DNA of 64,000 nt from Thalassotalea litorea (lineage in GTDB: Bacteria > Pseudomonadota > Gammaproteobacteria > Enterobacterales > Alteromonadaceae). Below the pieces are notes generated by a model that saw nothing but the letters and a program-made list of their open reading frames with translations, was not told where the DNA came from and did no database searches. The DNA is taken from the NCBI RefSeq assembly GCF_005843925.1, contig NZ_VCBC01000011.1, positions 121,586 through 185,585 of the forward strand, given 5' to 3'. Both the position numbers and the translations under genes were made by a program. The stretch's first letter is position 1. Every line of letters begins with the position of its first letter. Of the stretch, positions 9,985-17,831 are shown piece by piece.

Positions 9985-11361
9985 ATGAACCTATTGAAAA
10001 ACAGCCTGTTTATTACCAGCTTATTGATTTGTAGTAGTGTCATCGCTGCGCCAGTCATGCCACTGTCTGAACAAAACAGCCAAAAAAACTGGGTACTTAA
10101 CCAGGATGTCTCCGATGAATTTAACGGAGCCAAGCTTGATACTTTTAAATGGTATGTGCAGGGCACAGATCAACAATTTTATTTATGGAAAGGTCGCGCA
10201 CCTTCTCAGTTTGCCCCACATAATGTGCGTTTAGAAAATGGCATGCTAAAACTGCGTACCCAATGGCAGCCAGACTACCCATTTGTCGGAGCACCACCGG
10301 CCAGACAAGAAATTGACAAGTTTGAAAACATTACCACCGCGGCGGTGATCAGCCATCACACATTTTTGTATGGGTATATGGAAGTGCGGGTGAAAATTCC
10401 AGATGCAGCGATGACGGGCGCATTTTGGGGAACGGGCTACCAGCAGGAACTGGATGTTTTCGAATTAATTGGCCGGGTAAAGACCGGTTCTCGCAAACCT
10501 GAAAAGCGCTTTGTGACATCTATTCATGACTGGCGCCCGGGTCACCCCAAAAAGAATAAAGTCTGGAAGCATGGTCACGATTTACCAGAACGCACGGCAG
10601 AAAGATTCTATACCTATGGCGTTGAATGGCTACCGGATGGATTGAAAATGTATCTCGACGGGGAATTAGTACATCACGCTACCCAGAAAGAGATGGGGGA
10701 TACCTGGTTGCTCAATAACCCGTTGGAGCTATGGTTTGATTCGGAAGTGTTTCCCTGGCATGGCATCCCTGAGGAACATGAGCTACCTGTCGATTTTGAA
10801 ATTGATTATGTTCGTGTTTGGCAACAACCAAACGACAACCTGTTACAACCGGCATTCTTTGGCTTTGAAGGTCCGTATCTAAGTGAAGTTGTTTACAAAC
10901 CTGAATCGCGAAATGGTTATCAAAAATTCTGGTGGATAGACGATAAAAGCAGTAATTACCTGAACATTACCGAGCATGACGACTTTGTCTTCAATACCGG
11001 GCGCAAAAGCCTCAAATTTGCCCATCAAAAACCATTTACCGAAAACGAAGTGGTAGCTTTTGCCGCCGATGGTTCAATTGACTTGTCGCCAGGTAACTAT
11101 CAGTTAACCATGAAAGTCCTGAAAAAAAATGCCAGTGGTTTAAAGGCGATTACCGCTATTTTGGAAGATCCCTGGCAAGTCCTTAAGCCGATTGATATTT
11201 CGAAGGTTGAGGTTAACCAATGGACCCAGGTTGAAACGCAATTTGTACAACAAAAAACATCGTCTGGAAAAGACAGACTGCGGATTGTCATTCGCAAAGA
11301 AGATGTCCAGGGCGATGCCAGTGAAGTCTATATCGACGATATTAACATTATAAAACTTTAG
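9985..11361 (+). CDS. Second GH16 family glycoside hydrolase with C-terminal carbohydrate-binding-like domain
   Basis: A 458-residue exported enzyme. A signal peptide ends near SSVIAAP, the GH16 domain spans about residues 35-290 with catalytic E155-L-D157-V-F-E160, and a ~165-residue C-terminal beta-rich domain ends SEVYIDDINIIKL, the typical end of a CBM4/9-like jelly roll. It differs strongly from the preceding GH16: short YGYMEVRVKIPD strand and a compact active-site segment, so it belongs to another GH16 subfamily and probably attacks a different motif of the same polymer (for example the beta-carrageenan/furcellaran part). It is coupled to the first GH16 by a 2-base gap. Agarase or porphyranase activity cannot be excluded from sequence alone. 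Confidence 0.85.
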   Translation: MNLLKNSLFITSLLICSSVIAAPVMPLSEQNSQKNWVLNQDVSDEFNGAKLDTFKWYVQGTDQQFYLWKGRAPSQFAPHNVRLENGMLKLRTQWQPDYPFVGAPPARQEIDKFENITTAAVISHHTFLYGYMEVRVKIPDAAMTGAFWGTGYQQELDVFELIGRVKTGSRKPEKRFVTSIHDWRPGHPKKNKVWKHGHDLPERTAERFYTYGVEWLPDGLKMYLDGELVHHATQKEMGDTWLLNNPLELWFDSEVFPWHGIPEEHELPVDFEIDYVRVWQQPNDNLLQPAFFGFEGPYLSEVVYKPESRNGYQKFWWIDDKSSNYLNITEHDDFVFNTGRKSLKFAHQKPFTENEVVAFAADGSIDLSPGNYQLTMKVLKKNASGLKAITAILEDPWQVLKPIDISKVEVNQWTQVETQFVQQKTSSGKDRLRIVIRKEDVQGDASEVYIDDINIIKL

Positions 11362-11402
11362 CTGTAGCTATATCGACGAAGTAAGTATGGGGAGATAGAT
11401 AA

Positions 11403-12170
11403 ATGTTTACATTAACTTTAAAGAAAAAACTTTGGCAAAACTTCAGTTTGATTGGGTTGGCGATGACCCTTATGTGTGTCCAGCAAACCGCGCTCGCCAA
11501 AACCGATGAAATCGTTAGCCTTTCCGCACAAGAGCAAATTGGATTCACTGAAAAGCCTGTAGTGCATTTAGAAGTGGCGGTGAAAAAAACACGCGATTTG
11601 CATGTCGCTTTTCAAAATAGCGATGATTGGACCACGGTTAAACGTTCGATGAAGCGGATCAAAAAAAGTGGTAAATATCACTTTACGTTAGATACCGAAG
11701 ATTTGGCGCCGGGCAATTATCGCGTTTCCGCATACCTGACCCCAAGAGCAAAAAACTGGAATGACCGTTTGGCGCCGCCGACGAATGTCAATGTACAAGT
11801 GCTCGACCAGAAGGTGTTTAAAAAGCCTGCGGCTGCGCCTTTGGGTTTTGCTAAACGTGACGTGGTAAAAAAAGTTGAATGGCCAACAAGCGTTGATGGC
11901 GATCAAGACCTGGACTTGGAAGTGCGCTATGACATTACGCAAGAGCGTCAGTTATGGATTAAATTGCTGGATAGCGAAAACTGGGAAGAACATGGCTCAT
12001 TAAAATATTTGGTGAAAAAGCCAGGTAAATTTAACTTGCCAATGAACAATGTGCAGTCTTCTTTTCCTGCGGGCAAATATGCCTGGGTCATCTATTTAAC
12101 CGAAGTTGACGGCGAAGAACCTATTGGCCGTAAATTTGGCAAGCATTTCGAAATTCAAGCAGCCAAGTAG
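11403..12170 (+). CDS. Exported two-module protein of unknown function in the galactan locus
   Basis: A 255-residue protein with a signal peptide (hydrophobic core LIGLAMTLMCVQQTALA). The mature part shows two related modules of about 100 residues, near 38-135 and 150-252. Each contains a beta-strand with L-x-V, a short R-D-L/R-Q-L-W segment, a D-(S)-x-x-W core (NSDDWTTV and DSENWEEH), a K-K-S/P-G-K-(Y/F) turn and a closing G-x-Y/A-x-x-x-Y-L-T strand. This suggests an internal duplication of a small Ig-like or binding domain. No catalytic motif or known family is recognised. It sits between the GH16 pair and the DUF6445 gene with short gaps and a GGGGAG ribosome site, so a role as a secreted substrate-binding or scaffold protein is plausible but unproven. 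Confidence 0.7.
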   Translation: MFTLTLKKKLWQNFSLIGLAMTLMCVQQTALAKTDEIVSLSAQEQIGFTEKPVVHLEVAVKKTRDLHVAFQNSDDWTTVKRSMKRIKKSGKYHFTLDTEDLAPGNYRVSAYLTPRAKNWNDRLAPPTNVNVQVLDQKVFKKPAAAPLGFAKRDVVKKVEWPTSVDGDQDLDLEVRYDITQERQLWIKLLDSENWEEHGSLKYLVKKPGKFNLPMNNVQSSFPAGKYAWVIYLTEVDGEEPIGRKFGKHFEIQAAK

Positions 12171-12178
12171 TTCGCACC

Positions 12179-12898
12179 ATGTCTATGCATCTGAACCCCG
12201 GAATGCAACAACAGGCATTTCGGGTAGGCCATGAGCAGACGCCGATATTTGTCATTGATGATTTTATGCTTGATACCGCAGCGCCAATTCTGGAAGCTGC
12301 GGGCATGCAATATCGTGACCGCAATCACCAACAGTCATTTTATCCCGGCGTGCGGGCACCGGTATCAAAAGATTACGGTATGACCGTACTGACGCATGCC
12401 GCAAAAGTGCTGTATCAGGTATTTGGGGTGCCACGGGATTTGCGAATGAACCCTAAAAATGGCAGTTACTCGTTGCTGACTCAGCCTGAGAATAGATTGC
12501 AATTATTGCAATGTATTCCCCATTATGACAATACCTCGTGCTTTAGTTTTGCGATCATCCATTACCTTAATCCGGGGCAATTCGGGGGTACGGGTTTTTA
12601 TCGCCATAAGCCAAGTGGTTTTGAGAATATTAATGACAACCGTAAGCCACGATATCTGGAAACGGCTCAGCAACACCTGGATCAATGTGGTGGCCCGGAG
12701 CAAAAATACATCACCGATTCGACCGATCATTTTGAGTTAATCAAGCACGTGGATTATCGGCCCAATCGGCTAGTGATTTATCCGTCAACCTTGTTGCACT
12801 CTGCCTATATCGAAAACCCGGAACATGATGTCAATGCCGATCCGACAACGGGTCGCCTGACGGCAAATTTCTTTGTGGAATTCACGCCAACCAAATAA
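12179..12898 (+). CDS. DUF6445 family protein, 2-oxoglutarate/Fe(II) oxygenase-like
   Basis: A 239-residue cytoplasmic protein that I recognise as DUF6445-like, a family usually seen near TonB receptors and tryptophan-halogenase-like genes in Alteromonadales. The sequence shows the metal/cosubstrate pattern of prolyl-hydroxylase-type oxygenases: H115-Y-D117, then His207 in STLLHSAY and Arg226 in GRLTANFFVEF, at the spacing expected of a double-stranded beta-helix. There is no signal peptide. It begins 9 bases after the preceding gene and ends 30 bases before the large glycosidase, so it is an integral member of this operon. The reaction is unknown; hydroxylation of a protein or sugar is inference from the residue pattern only. 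Confidence 0.75.
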   Translation: MSMHLNPGMQQQAFRVGHEQTPIFVIDDFMLDTAAPILEAAGMQYRDRNHQQSFYPGVRAPVSKDYGMTVLTHAAKVLYQVFGVPRDLRMNPKNGSYSLLTQPENRLQLLQCIPHYDNTSCFSFAIIHYLNPGQFGGTGFYRHKPSGFENINDNRKPRYLETAQQHLDQCGGPEQKYITDSTDHFELIKHVDYRPNRLVIYPSTLLHSAYIENPEHDVNADPTTGRLTANFFVEFTPTK

Positions 12899-12927
12899 CC
12901 ATAAAAATAATAAATTAGAGACTTGTT

Positions 12928-15732
12928 ATGAAACGAATATTTAACCTGAGCAGTTCGGCTGTGCTCGCCATTAGCCTCTGCATGCCTATGTCGGTGATGG
13001 CGGGCATTTATGACGGGGCGACAAATGCACAAGCGTTTAGCGACTTACAAACCCAACTTGAACAGAAATCACAGCAATTGGATGCAAAAGTTGCTGAAGC
13101 CAAAGCGTTGGGTTTAACCACAGATTATGCGCAGGTATCTCAAACCACGATTCGCTTATTTAAAGATGTCTTCGCGCCGTGGGACCGAGCCAATCCGCAA
13201 CAGGTTCAGGCAATGTATAATGCCAAAAACTTCAGTCAGAATGACCCTGTTGGTGCTACGGGGTTGCCCTTTGATGAACTAGCCGATGCCATCGAGGTTG
13301 CCGATGCGGCAATCGCGGAATTACAACAACAGATAGATGGCGATATTAGCCTGACAAACGCACCGGATTTATCCCAGGGCACGTTAGTGCAGGACAAGGA
13401 TTTTTATCGACTTGGCGACAATAAAGTCATTGCCAGTAAGTTTTTCTGGCAACCCAAAGACGAAGATATTTCCCAGGCCTTTGGTCGCGGTGGTGAGGTA
13501 TATTATTCGGTACAGGATTTACAAAATGATAGCGCGTTAAATAATTGGCGCAGGATCAATTTTCAGCAAAGAATTGACGCAGAAAAAACCGCGAACCGAA
13601 CCCCAATACAGTTTTTTCTCGGCCATATCGTGCCGCAAAATTCCTGGTTGCGAGACCAATATCCCCAGGCTTTTGCCAGCGGAACCCGACTATTTACCGA
13701 TTACGATATTGACAACCCTAATGTAAAACAGTGGATTGACACCACGTTAGAATTGCAGCTAACACCTGGCCTTGAATTACTTGGTGATCGTGAACGCGTA
13801 CATATGCTGGCCAATGAACCAACCTTTTCGATAAGGGCGGGAGGGGTCAATGCGTACCGCGGCTTATCCGACTACACCTATGCCAAATTCGCAGACTGGC
13901 TGGCGGCAAAATATTCGGATATTAGCAAGCTTAATCAGCAATACGGAACAAGCTACAGCAGTTTTGAGCAAGCCATCGACGCCTATGCCATCCCTCTGTC
14001 AATGTCTTTGCAGGGCAGTGCGGTTTGGTATGACTGGAATCGATTTAATATGGATCGCGTCAATGACTGGTTTGAGTATTTACATACCAGCGTGCATAGT
14101 GTTGATCCTTTGGCGAAAACGCACATAAAAATTATGGGCGAGCGATCGCTGTATACGCAATATCATGATGAAGGTCTGGACTTTGAAGCCATTGCTAATT
14201 TAGTCGATATGCCGGGTGTTGATAGCCAAATGTCGTCCTTTGATGCGCAATGGGATGTACGCCACGCCCAGGACTGGCGCCAGCGCTATAGTCTTGAATG
14301 GCGCTCCCAGGCAATGATGCTGGATTTTTTCAAATCCATTACCCCTGACAAATTATATTATGACTCGGAATGGCATGGACTTTCAGGTGCCCGCTGGCGT
14401 GATTTTCATATGTCGGCAGAATTTACCCGAGCCGCCATCTGGTTAGCTGTTACTCAGGGTACGGCTAATTTCACCAGTTGGGTTTGGAACCGCAAGGATG
14501 ACGGCAGTATCGATACCCGCGCCGATTTTATTGGCACCAGTGTGACTCAGCCAATACAGCTTGATGCCTACGGTAGGGCATTTAAAGAAATCAATGCCCA
14601 TGGTAATCAGGTAACGAATCTGGTGCCGAAACAGCGTAATTTGATGTTGTATTTTAGTCAGGATACCGCGATTCAGGATCCCGGATATACACAGCAGATG
14701 TCTCTGGTATATGAGGCCTTGAAAATCACCAATATTCCAGTCGGTTTTGTGACACCCAAGACTTTGTCTCAACTGAACGCTAATGAGCAAACGTTAGTGA
14801 TCCCACCCACAAGTTTTATCAGTGACACGGATTACCAGGCGTTGGTTGATTATGTTAGTGCGGACAACTCAGCGTTAGTTGTCGGCCTTGCACAAAGTTT
14901 TGGGCAAACCGAGCAAGGTCAAAACCGTAGTACGATTGATGCATTTGCCAAGGCTGTACATATACCGGCCTCGGATGTTCTGACCATGGCGACAGAAATC
15001 ACTGATTTGTATCAAAACCGGTATGCAGCAACGGTTAAAATCACCGCAACGGCGGCTCAAACGGCTTTAGAAGAACCTGTGTTTGGTGTGTTAACCAATC
15101 AGTATTTTGATGAAGGGTTGCAGCGCCAGGTTATGTCTCTTATCAATACCAGTCAGCAGGCATTGCAAATCCAGCTTGCGACCGATACCGGTACACCGCA
15201 ACAAATAACCAATATTATCAATGCAAAGACGCTGACTTCTGGTTTTACCATGCAGCCAATGGATGTGTTGTTATTGAGTGTTGATACCCAGACAGTAACG
15301 ACTCATATTCCGGTAACGGCGGTCGAGCTAAGTGCAGCACAAACGACACTGGATATTGGCAATACCTTGCAGTTAGTGGCGAATATCATTCCTCAGGATG
15401 CGACCAATCAAACCTTTACCTGGCAAAGTGAAAACACCAATGTGTTAACCGTAAATGCAACCGGCTTAGTTACCGCGGTTGCAGAAGGTAGCAGTCGTAT
15501 TACGGTTACCAGTAACGATGGTGGTTTTAGTGCTTATGTAGATATTCAGGTTAATGCCGCGAGCGGCTCTGGCGGCAATACCGGCTCTGGCAGTGATTCT
15601 GGTACAAGTTCAGACGGAGGCTCTGGAGGTGGTGGTGCGATGACCTGGTCGTTGCTCTTACTATTCGCATTGAGCTTGAAACGATTGCTGATTTCTTCAC
15701 GCAATGCGGATGTTTTTTCATCTCAAAAGTAA
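12928..15732 (+). CDS. Clan GH-A glycoside hydrolase with BIG2 domain and GlyGly-CTERM tail
   Basis: A 934-residue secreted enzyme. After a signal peptide (cut near SVMAG) comes an N-terminal helical/beta region, then a TIM barrel resembling GH42 and related galactanase families. A probable acid/base is Asn296-Glu297 (MLANEPTF), followed by the FADWLAAKYSDISKLNQQYG helix typical of GH42-like barrels; the likely nucleophile is Glu481 (YYDSEWHG). A flavodoxin-like domain follows (about 545-700), then a BIG2 Ig-like domain (about 790-870), a Gly/Ser linker and a C-terminal membrane helix with basic end, the GlyGly-CTERM signal for rhombosortase processing and surface release. In this locus an exo-acting beta-galactosidase or carrabiose-releasing role is likely; GH42, GH50, GH86 or GH167 assignment needs profile comparison. 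Confidence 0.8.
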   Translation: MKRIFNLSSSAVLAISLCMPMSVMAGIYDGATNAQAFSDLQTQLEQKSQQLDAKVAEAKALGLTTDYAQVSQTTIRLFKDVFAPWDRANPQQVQAMYNAKNFSQNDPVGATGLPFDELADAIEVADAAIAELQQQIDGDISLTNAPDLSQGTLVQDKDFYRLGDNKVIASKFFWQPKDEDISQAFGRGGEVYYSVQDLQNDSALNNWRRINFQQRIDAEKTANRTPIQFFLGHIVPQNSWLRDQYPQAFASGTRLFTDYDIDNPNVKQWIDTTLELQLTPGLELLGDRERVHMLANEPTFSIRAGGVNAYRGLSDYTYAKFADWLAAKYSDISKLNQQYGTSYSSFEQAIDAYAIPLSMSLQGSAVWYDWNRFNMDRVNDWFEYLHTSVHSVDPLAKTHIKIMGERSLYTQYHDEGLDFEAIANLVDMPGVDSQMSSFDAQWDVRHAQDWRQRYSLEWRSQAMMLDFFKSITPDKLYYDSEWHGLSGARWRDFHMSAEFTRAAIWLAVTQGTANFTSWVWNRKDDGSIDTRADFIGTSVTQPIQLDAYGRAFKEINAHGNQVTNLVPKQRNLMLYFSQDTAIQDPGYTQQMSLVYEALKITNIPVGFVTPKTLSQLNANEQTLVIPPTSFISDTDYQALVDYVSADNSALVVGLAQSFGQTEQGQNRSTIDAFAKAVHIPASDVLTMATEITDLYQNRYAATVKITATAAQTALEEPVFGVLTNQYFDEGLQRQVMSLINTSQQALQIQLATDTGTPQQITNIINAKTLTSGFTMQPMDVLLLSVDTQTVTTHIPVTAVELSAAQTTLDIGNTLQLVANIIPQDATNQTFTWQSENTNVLTVNATGLVTAVAEGSSRITVTSNDGGFSAYVDIQVNAASGSGGNTGSGSDSGTSSDGGSGGGGAMTWSLLLLFALSLKRLLISSRNADVFSSQK

Positions 15733-15753
15733 ACCATGTGAGTACATTGAGTC

Positions 15754-17694
15754 ATGACAACAATAACAAAATTATGCTTTTTACCTTTCGCAATAACTGT
15801 GCTGGCGGCTTGTCAAAACGCCGCGTCTAACTCAGGTGCTAACAGCGAAACGGGCACAACGAATGCCAATATCGAGAAAGCAACAACAACGCCAATGGTA
15901 GACTTTAAAGCCTCGACCAAAAGTTTTCCCCGTGAAGAGAAAAATCGTCGACAGTGGGATGCGCCTGTTGTCGCCGATTTAGATCAGGATGGTTATGACG
16001 ATCTAATTATTAACGATCACGGTTTTGCGATTCGGGTGATGTGGAATAACCGGGGCAAATTTAGCAAGCCCTATGATGTATTAATGGGAGACTCCCATGG
16101 CGTGTCAGCCGCTGATTTTGATGCTGATGGTAATGTCGAATTGATTATCTCTCGTGGTGGTGGTTCTGGCAGCAATGCTCGCAATTCCAAGATATATCAG
16201 GTTAGCAAGCAGCGCCAGTTCACACCGCTTGCCGACTTTAACGAGCCTTTGGCGATGATGCGGGGTCGCACCGTTAAATTTGTCGATATCGATAATGACG
16301 GTGATTTAGATTTGCTCAACTTTGCTTTTCCTTCGCGAGAAAAGAAAGGGAAGAGTGAAAACTATTTGTATGAGAACACCGATGGCGAGCTGACATTAAA
16401 GGCGACACTACCCGCATCGTTTGTTGATGGTCAGAAGGTGTTAATTACCGATTTTAATCAGGACAATCTTGTCGATATTTTGATGTATGGACATGGGGCG
16501 ATAAAAGCTTATCAGGGAACGGGCAATTTCAGTTTCACTGACGTATCCGACGCTATATTTCCGTTCAAACTCAAAGATGTCACCAGCATTAGCGAAATCG
16601 ATTACGACAACGATGGTGATTTCGATTTGTTTTTTACCCGCGGCAAAGATTTTAACGCTGGCGAAAACTTTTACAATAAAAAACTCAATGCATGGGGTTT
16701 TTACAATAAACGCGGAGCATTTGATATTAATCACCTACAAGCTGGTGAAGTGCTTACCATTGAAAATCTGCAATCGCAGTGGCCAAATAAAGCCCTGCAT
16801 CTTGGCGAGTCGGCATACGATTACCAATTTAGCGGCGAAACTCATTCTGGCCGTAATCTCAAATTAGATAGCAGTGATGTTTTGGGCTTTCCCGATACTC
16901 TGAATAATCCTGAAAAGAAAGGCACATACATAGGTTACATCGGCAATCGCAACTGGCGCATCGCTGGTAATATCTGGTCACCGTCAACCGGCATACTTCG
17001 TCAGCTAGAAAAGGCGCCACAAGGCGCTCAATATATCGTTGAACAAGATGAGTTATCCGGGCTTGCCGATATCATGCTGGAGAATCGCAACGGCAAGTTT
17101 GTCGATGCAAGCAAAGCGCTGAATCTGGACTTTGACACTCACACAACCGGTGCAACGGTTGCCGATATTGATAACAACGGATTTAGTGATTTGGTGATCA
17201 CCGTTCGTGGTTATCTGGTGACTCAAAACAAAGCTCTGGTATTCCTCAATAACGGCCAGGGTTTTGAGCAAGTAAGCGAGCATAATATTGTCATGAACGA
17301 GCTTGGCGCTATCGGTATGGGCATAAGCTCGATGGATGTTAATCTCGATGGTGCCATGGATTTAATCATTGGCCAGGAGCGGGGCAAATGGCATCTGTTC
17401 AATAATCATGGCGCGAACAATGCTGGCAATTATCTCAGTGTCGAGGTTGGTAACTCACCGAAAAATGCTACGTCGCCACTTGGCGCACTCGTCACAGTTA
17501 CTGCGTGCGGTAACGCCCAGGTTAAACGCCTTGGTGCCACCAGTGCCGCGTATTCTAACGGCGCCCAGCGTTATCTGCATTTTGGGCTAGGCGGGTGTGA
17601 GCAAGTCGATACCTTAACGGTTACCTGGCCTGATGGCGAGAAGTTGACGATCGCTAAAAGCGCAGTTAATCAGAACCTGAAAGCCGGAAGCTAA
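15754..17694 (+). CDS. FG-GAP/VCBS-repeat lipoprotein with UnbV/ASPIC C-terminal domain
   Basis: A 646-residue lipoprotein with lipobox ITVLAAC (Cys20). At least seven Asp-rich calcium-binding propeller motifs are visible, for example DLDQDGYDDLII, DFDADGNVELII, DIDNDGDLDLL, DYDNDGDFDLFF, DIDNNGFSDLVI and DVNLDGAMDLII. The last ~75 residues (from GNYLSVEVGN to TVTWPDGEKL) match the ASPIC/UnbV domain of CRTAC1-like proteins. Such proteins are extracellular integrin-like propellers and are often found near sulfated-polysaccharide or cytochrome genes in marine bacteria; their biochemical role is mostly unknown. The stop codon lies inside a terminator palindrome, so this gene closes the GH16-to-UnbV transcript. 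A substrate-binding role is inferred, with no catalytic residues seen. Confidence 0.85.
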   Translation: MTTITKLCFLPFAITVLAACQNAASNSGANSETGTTNANIEKATTTPMVDFKASTKSFPREEKNRRQWDAPVVADLDQDGYDDLIINDHGFAIRVMWNNRGKFSKPYDVLMGDSHGVSAADFDADGNVELIISRGGGSGSNARNSKIYQVSKQRQFTPLADFNEPLAMMRGRTVKFVDIDNDGDLDLLNFAFPSREKKGKSENYLYENTDGELTLKATLPASFVDGQKVLITDFNQDNLVDILMYGHGAIKAYQGTGNFSFTDVSDAIFPFKLKDVTSISEIDYDNDGDFDLFFTRGKDFNAGENFYNKKLNAWGFYNKRGAFDINHLQAGEVLTIENLQSQWPNKALHLGESAYDYQFSGETHSGRNLKLDSSDVLGFPDTLNNPEKKGTYIGYIGNRNWRIAGNIWSPSTGILRQLEKAPQGAQYIVEQDELSGLADIMLENRNGKFVDASKALNLDFDTHTTGATVADIDNNGFSDLVITVRGYLVTQNKALVFLNNGQGFEQVSEHNIVMNELGAIGMGISSMDVNLDGAMDLIIGQERGKWHLFNNHGANNAGNYLSVEVGNSPKNATSPLGALVTVTACGNAQVKRLGATSAAYSNGAQRYLHFGLGGCEQVDTLTVTWPDGEKLTIAKSAVNQNLKAGS

Positions 17695-17710
17695 ACGTTT
17701 AGCCTTTTTT
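17690..17710 (+). terminator. Rho-independent terminator overlapping a stop codon
   Basis: The 14-base perfect palindrome GCTAAACGTTTAGC (17690-17703) contains the stop codon of the preceding gene and is followed by CTTTTTT. It folds as a 5-bp stem with an ACGT loop. Confidence 0.7.
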
Positions 17711-17831
17711 AATGATGGCGTTATACGGCGTTAAATTACTTGTAAATTGTTGACAATTACCGGGCAGGTAGATAGTTTTTATCTAACATTATTAATTGCA
17801 TAGGCAAGTTTGCCCGGGTTGTACAATCATC

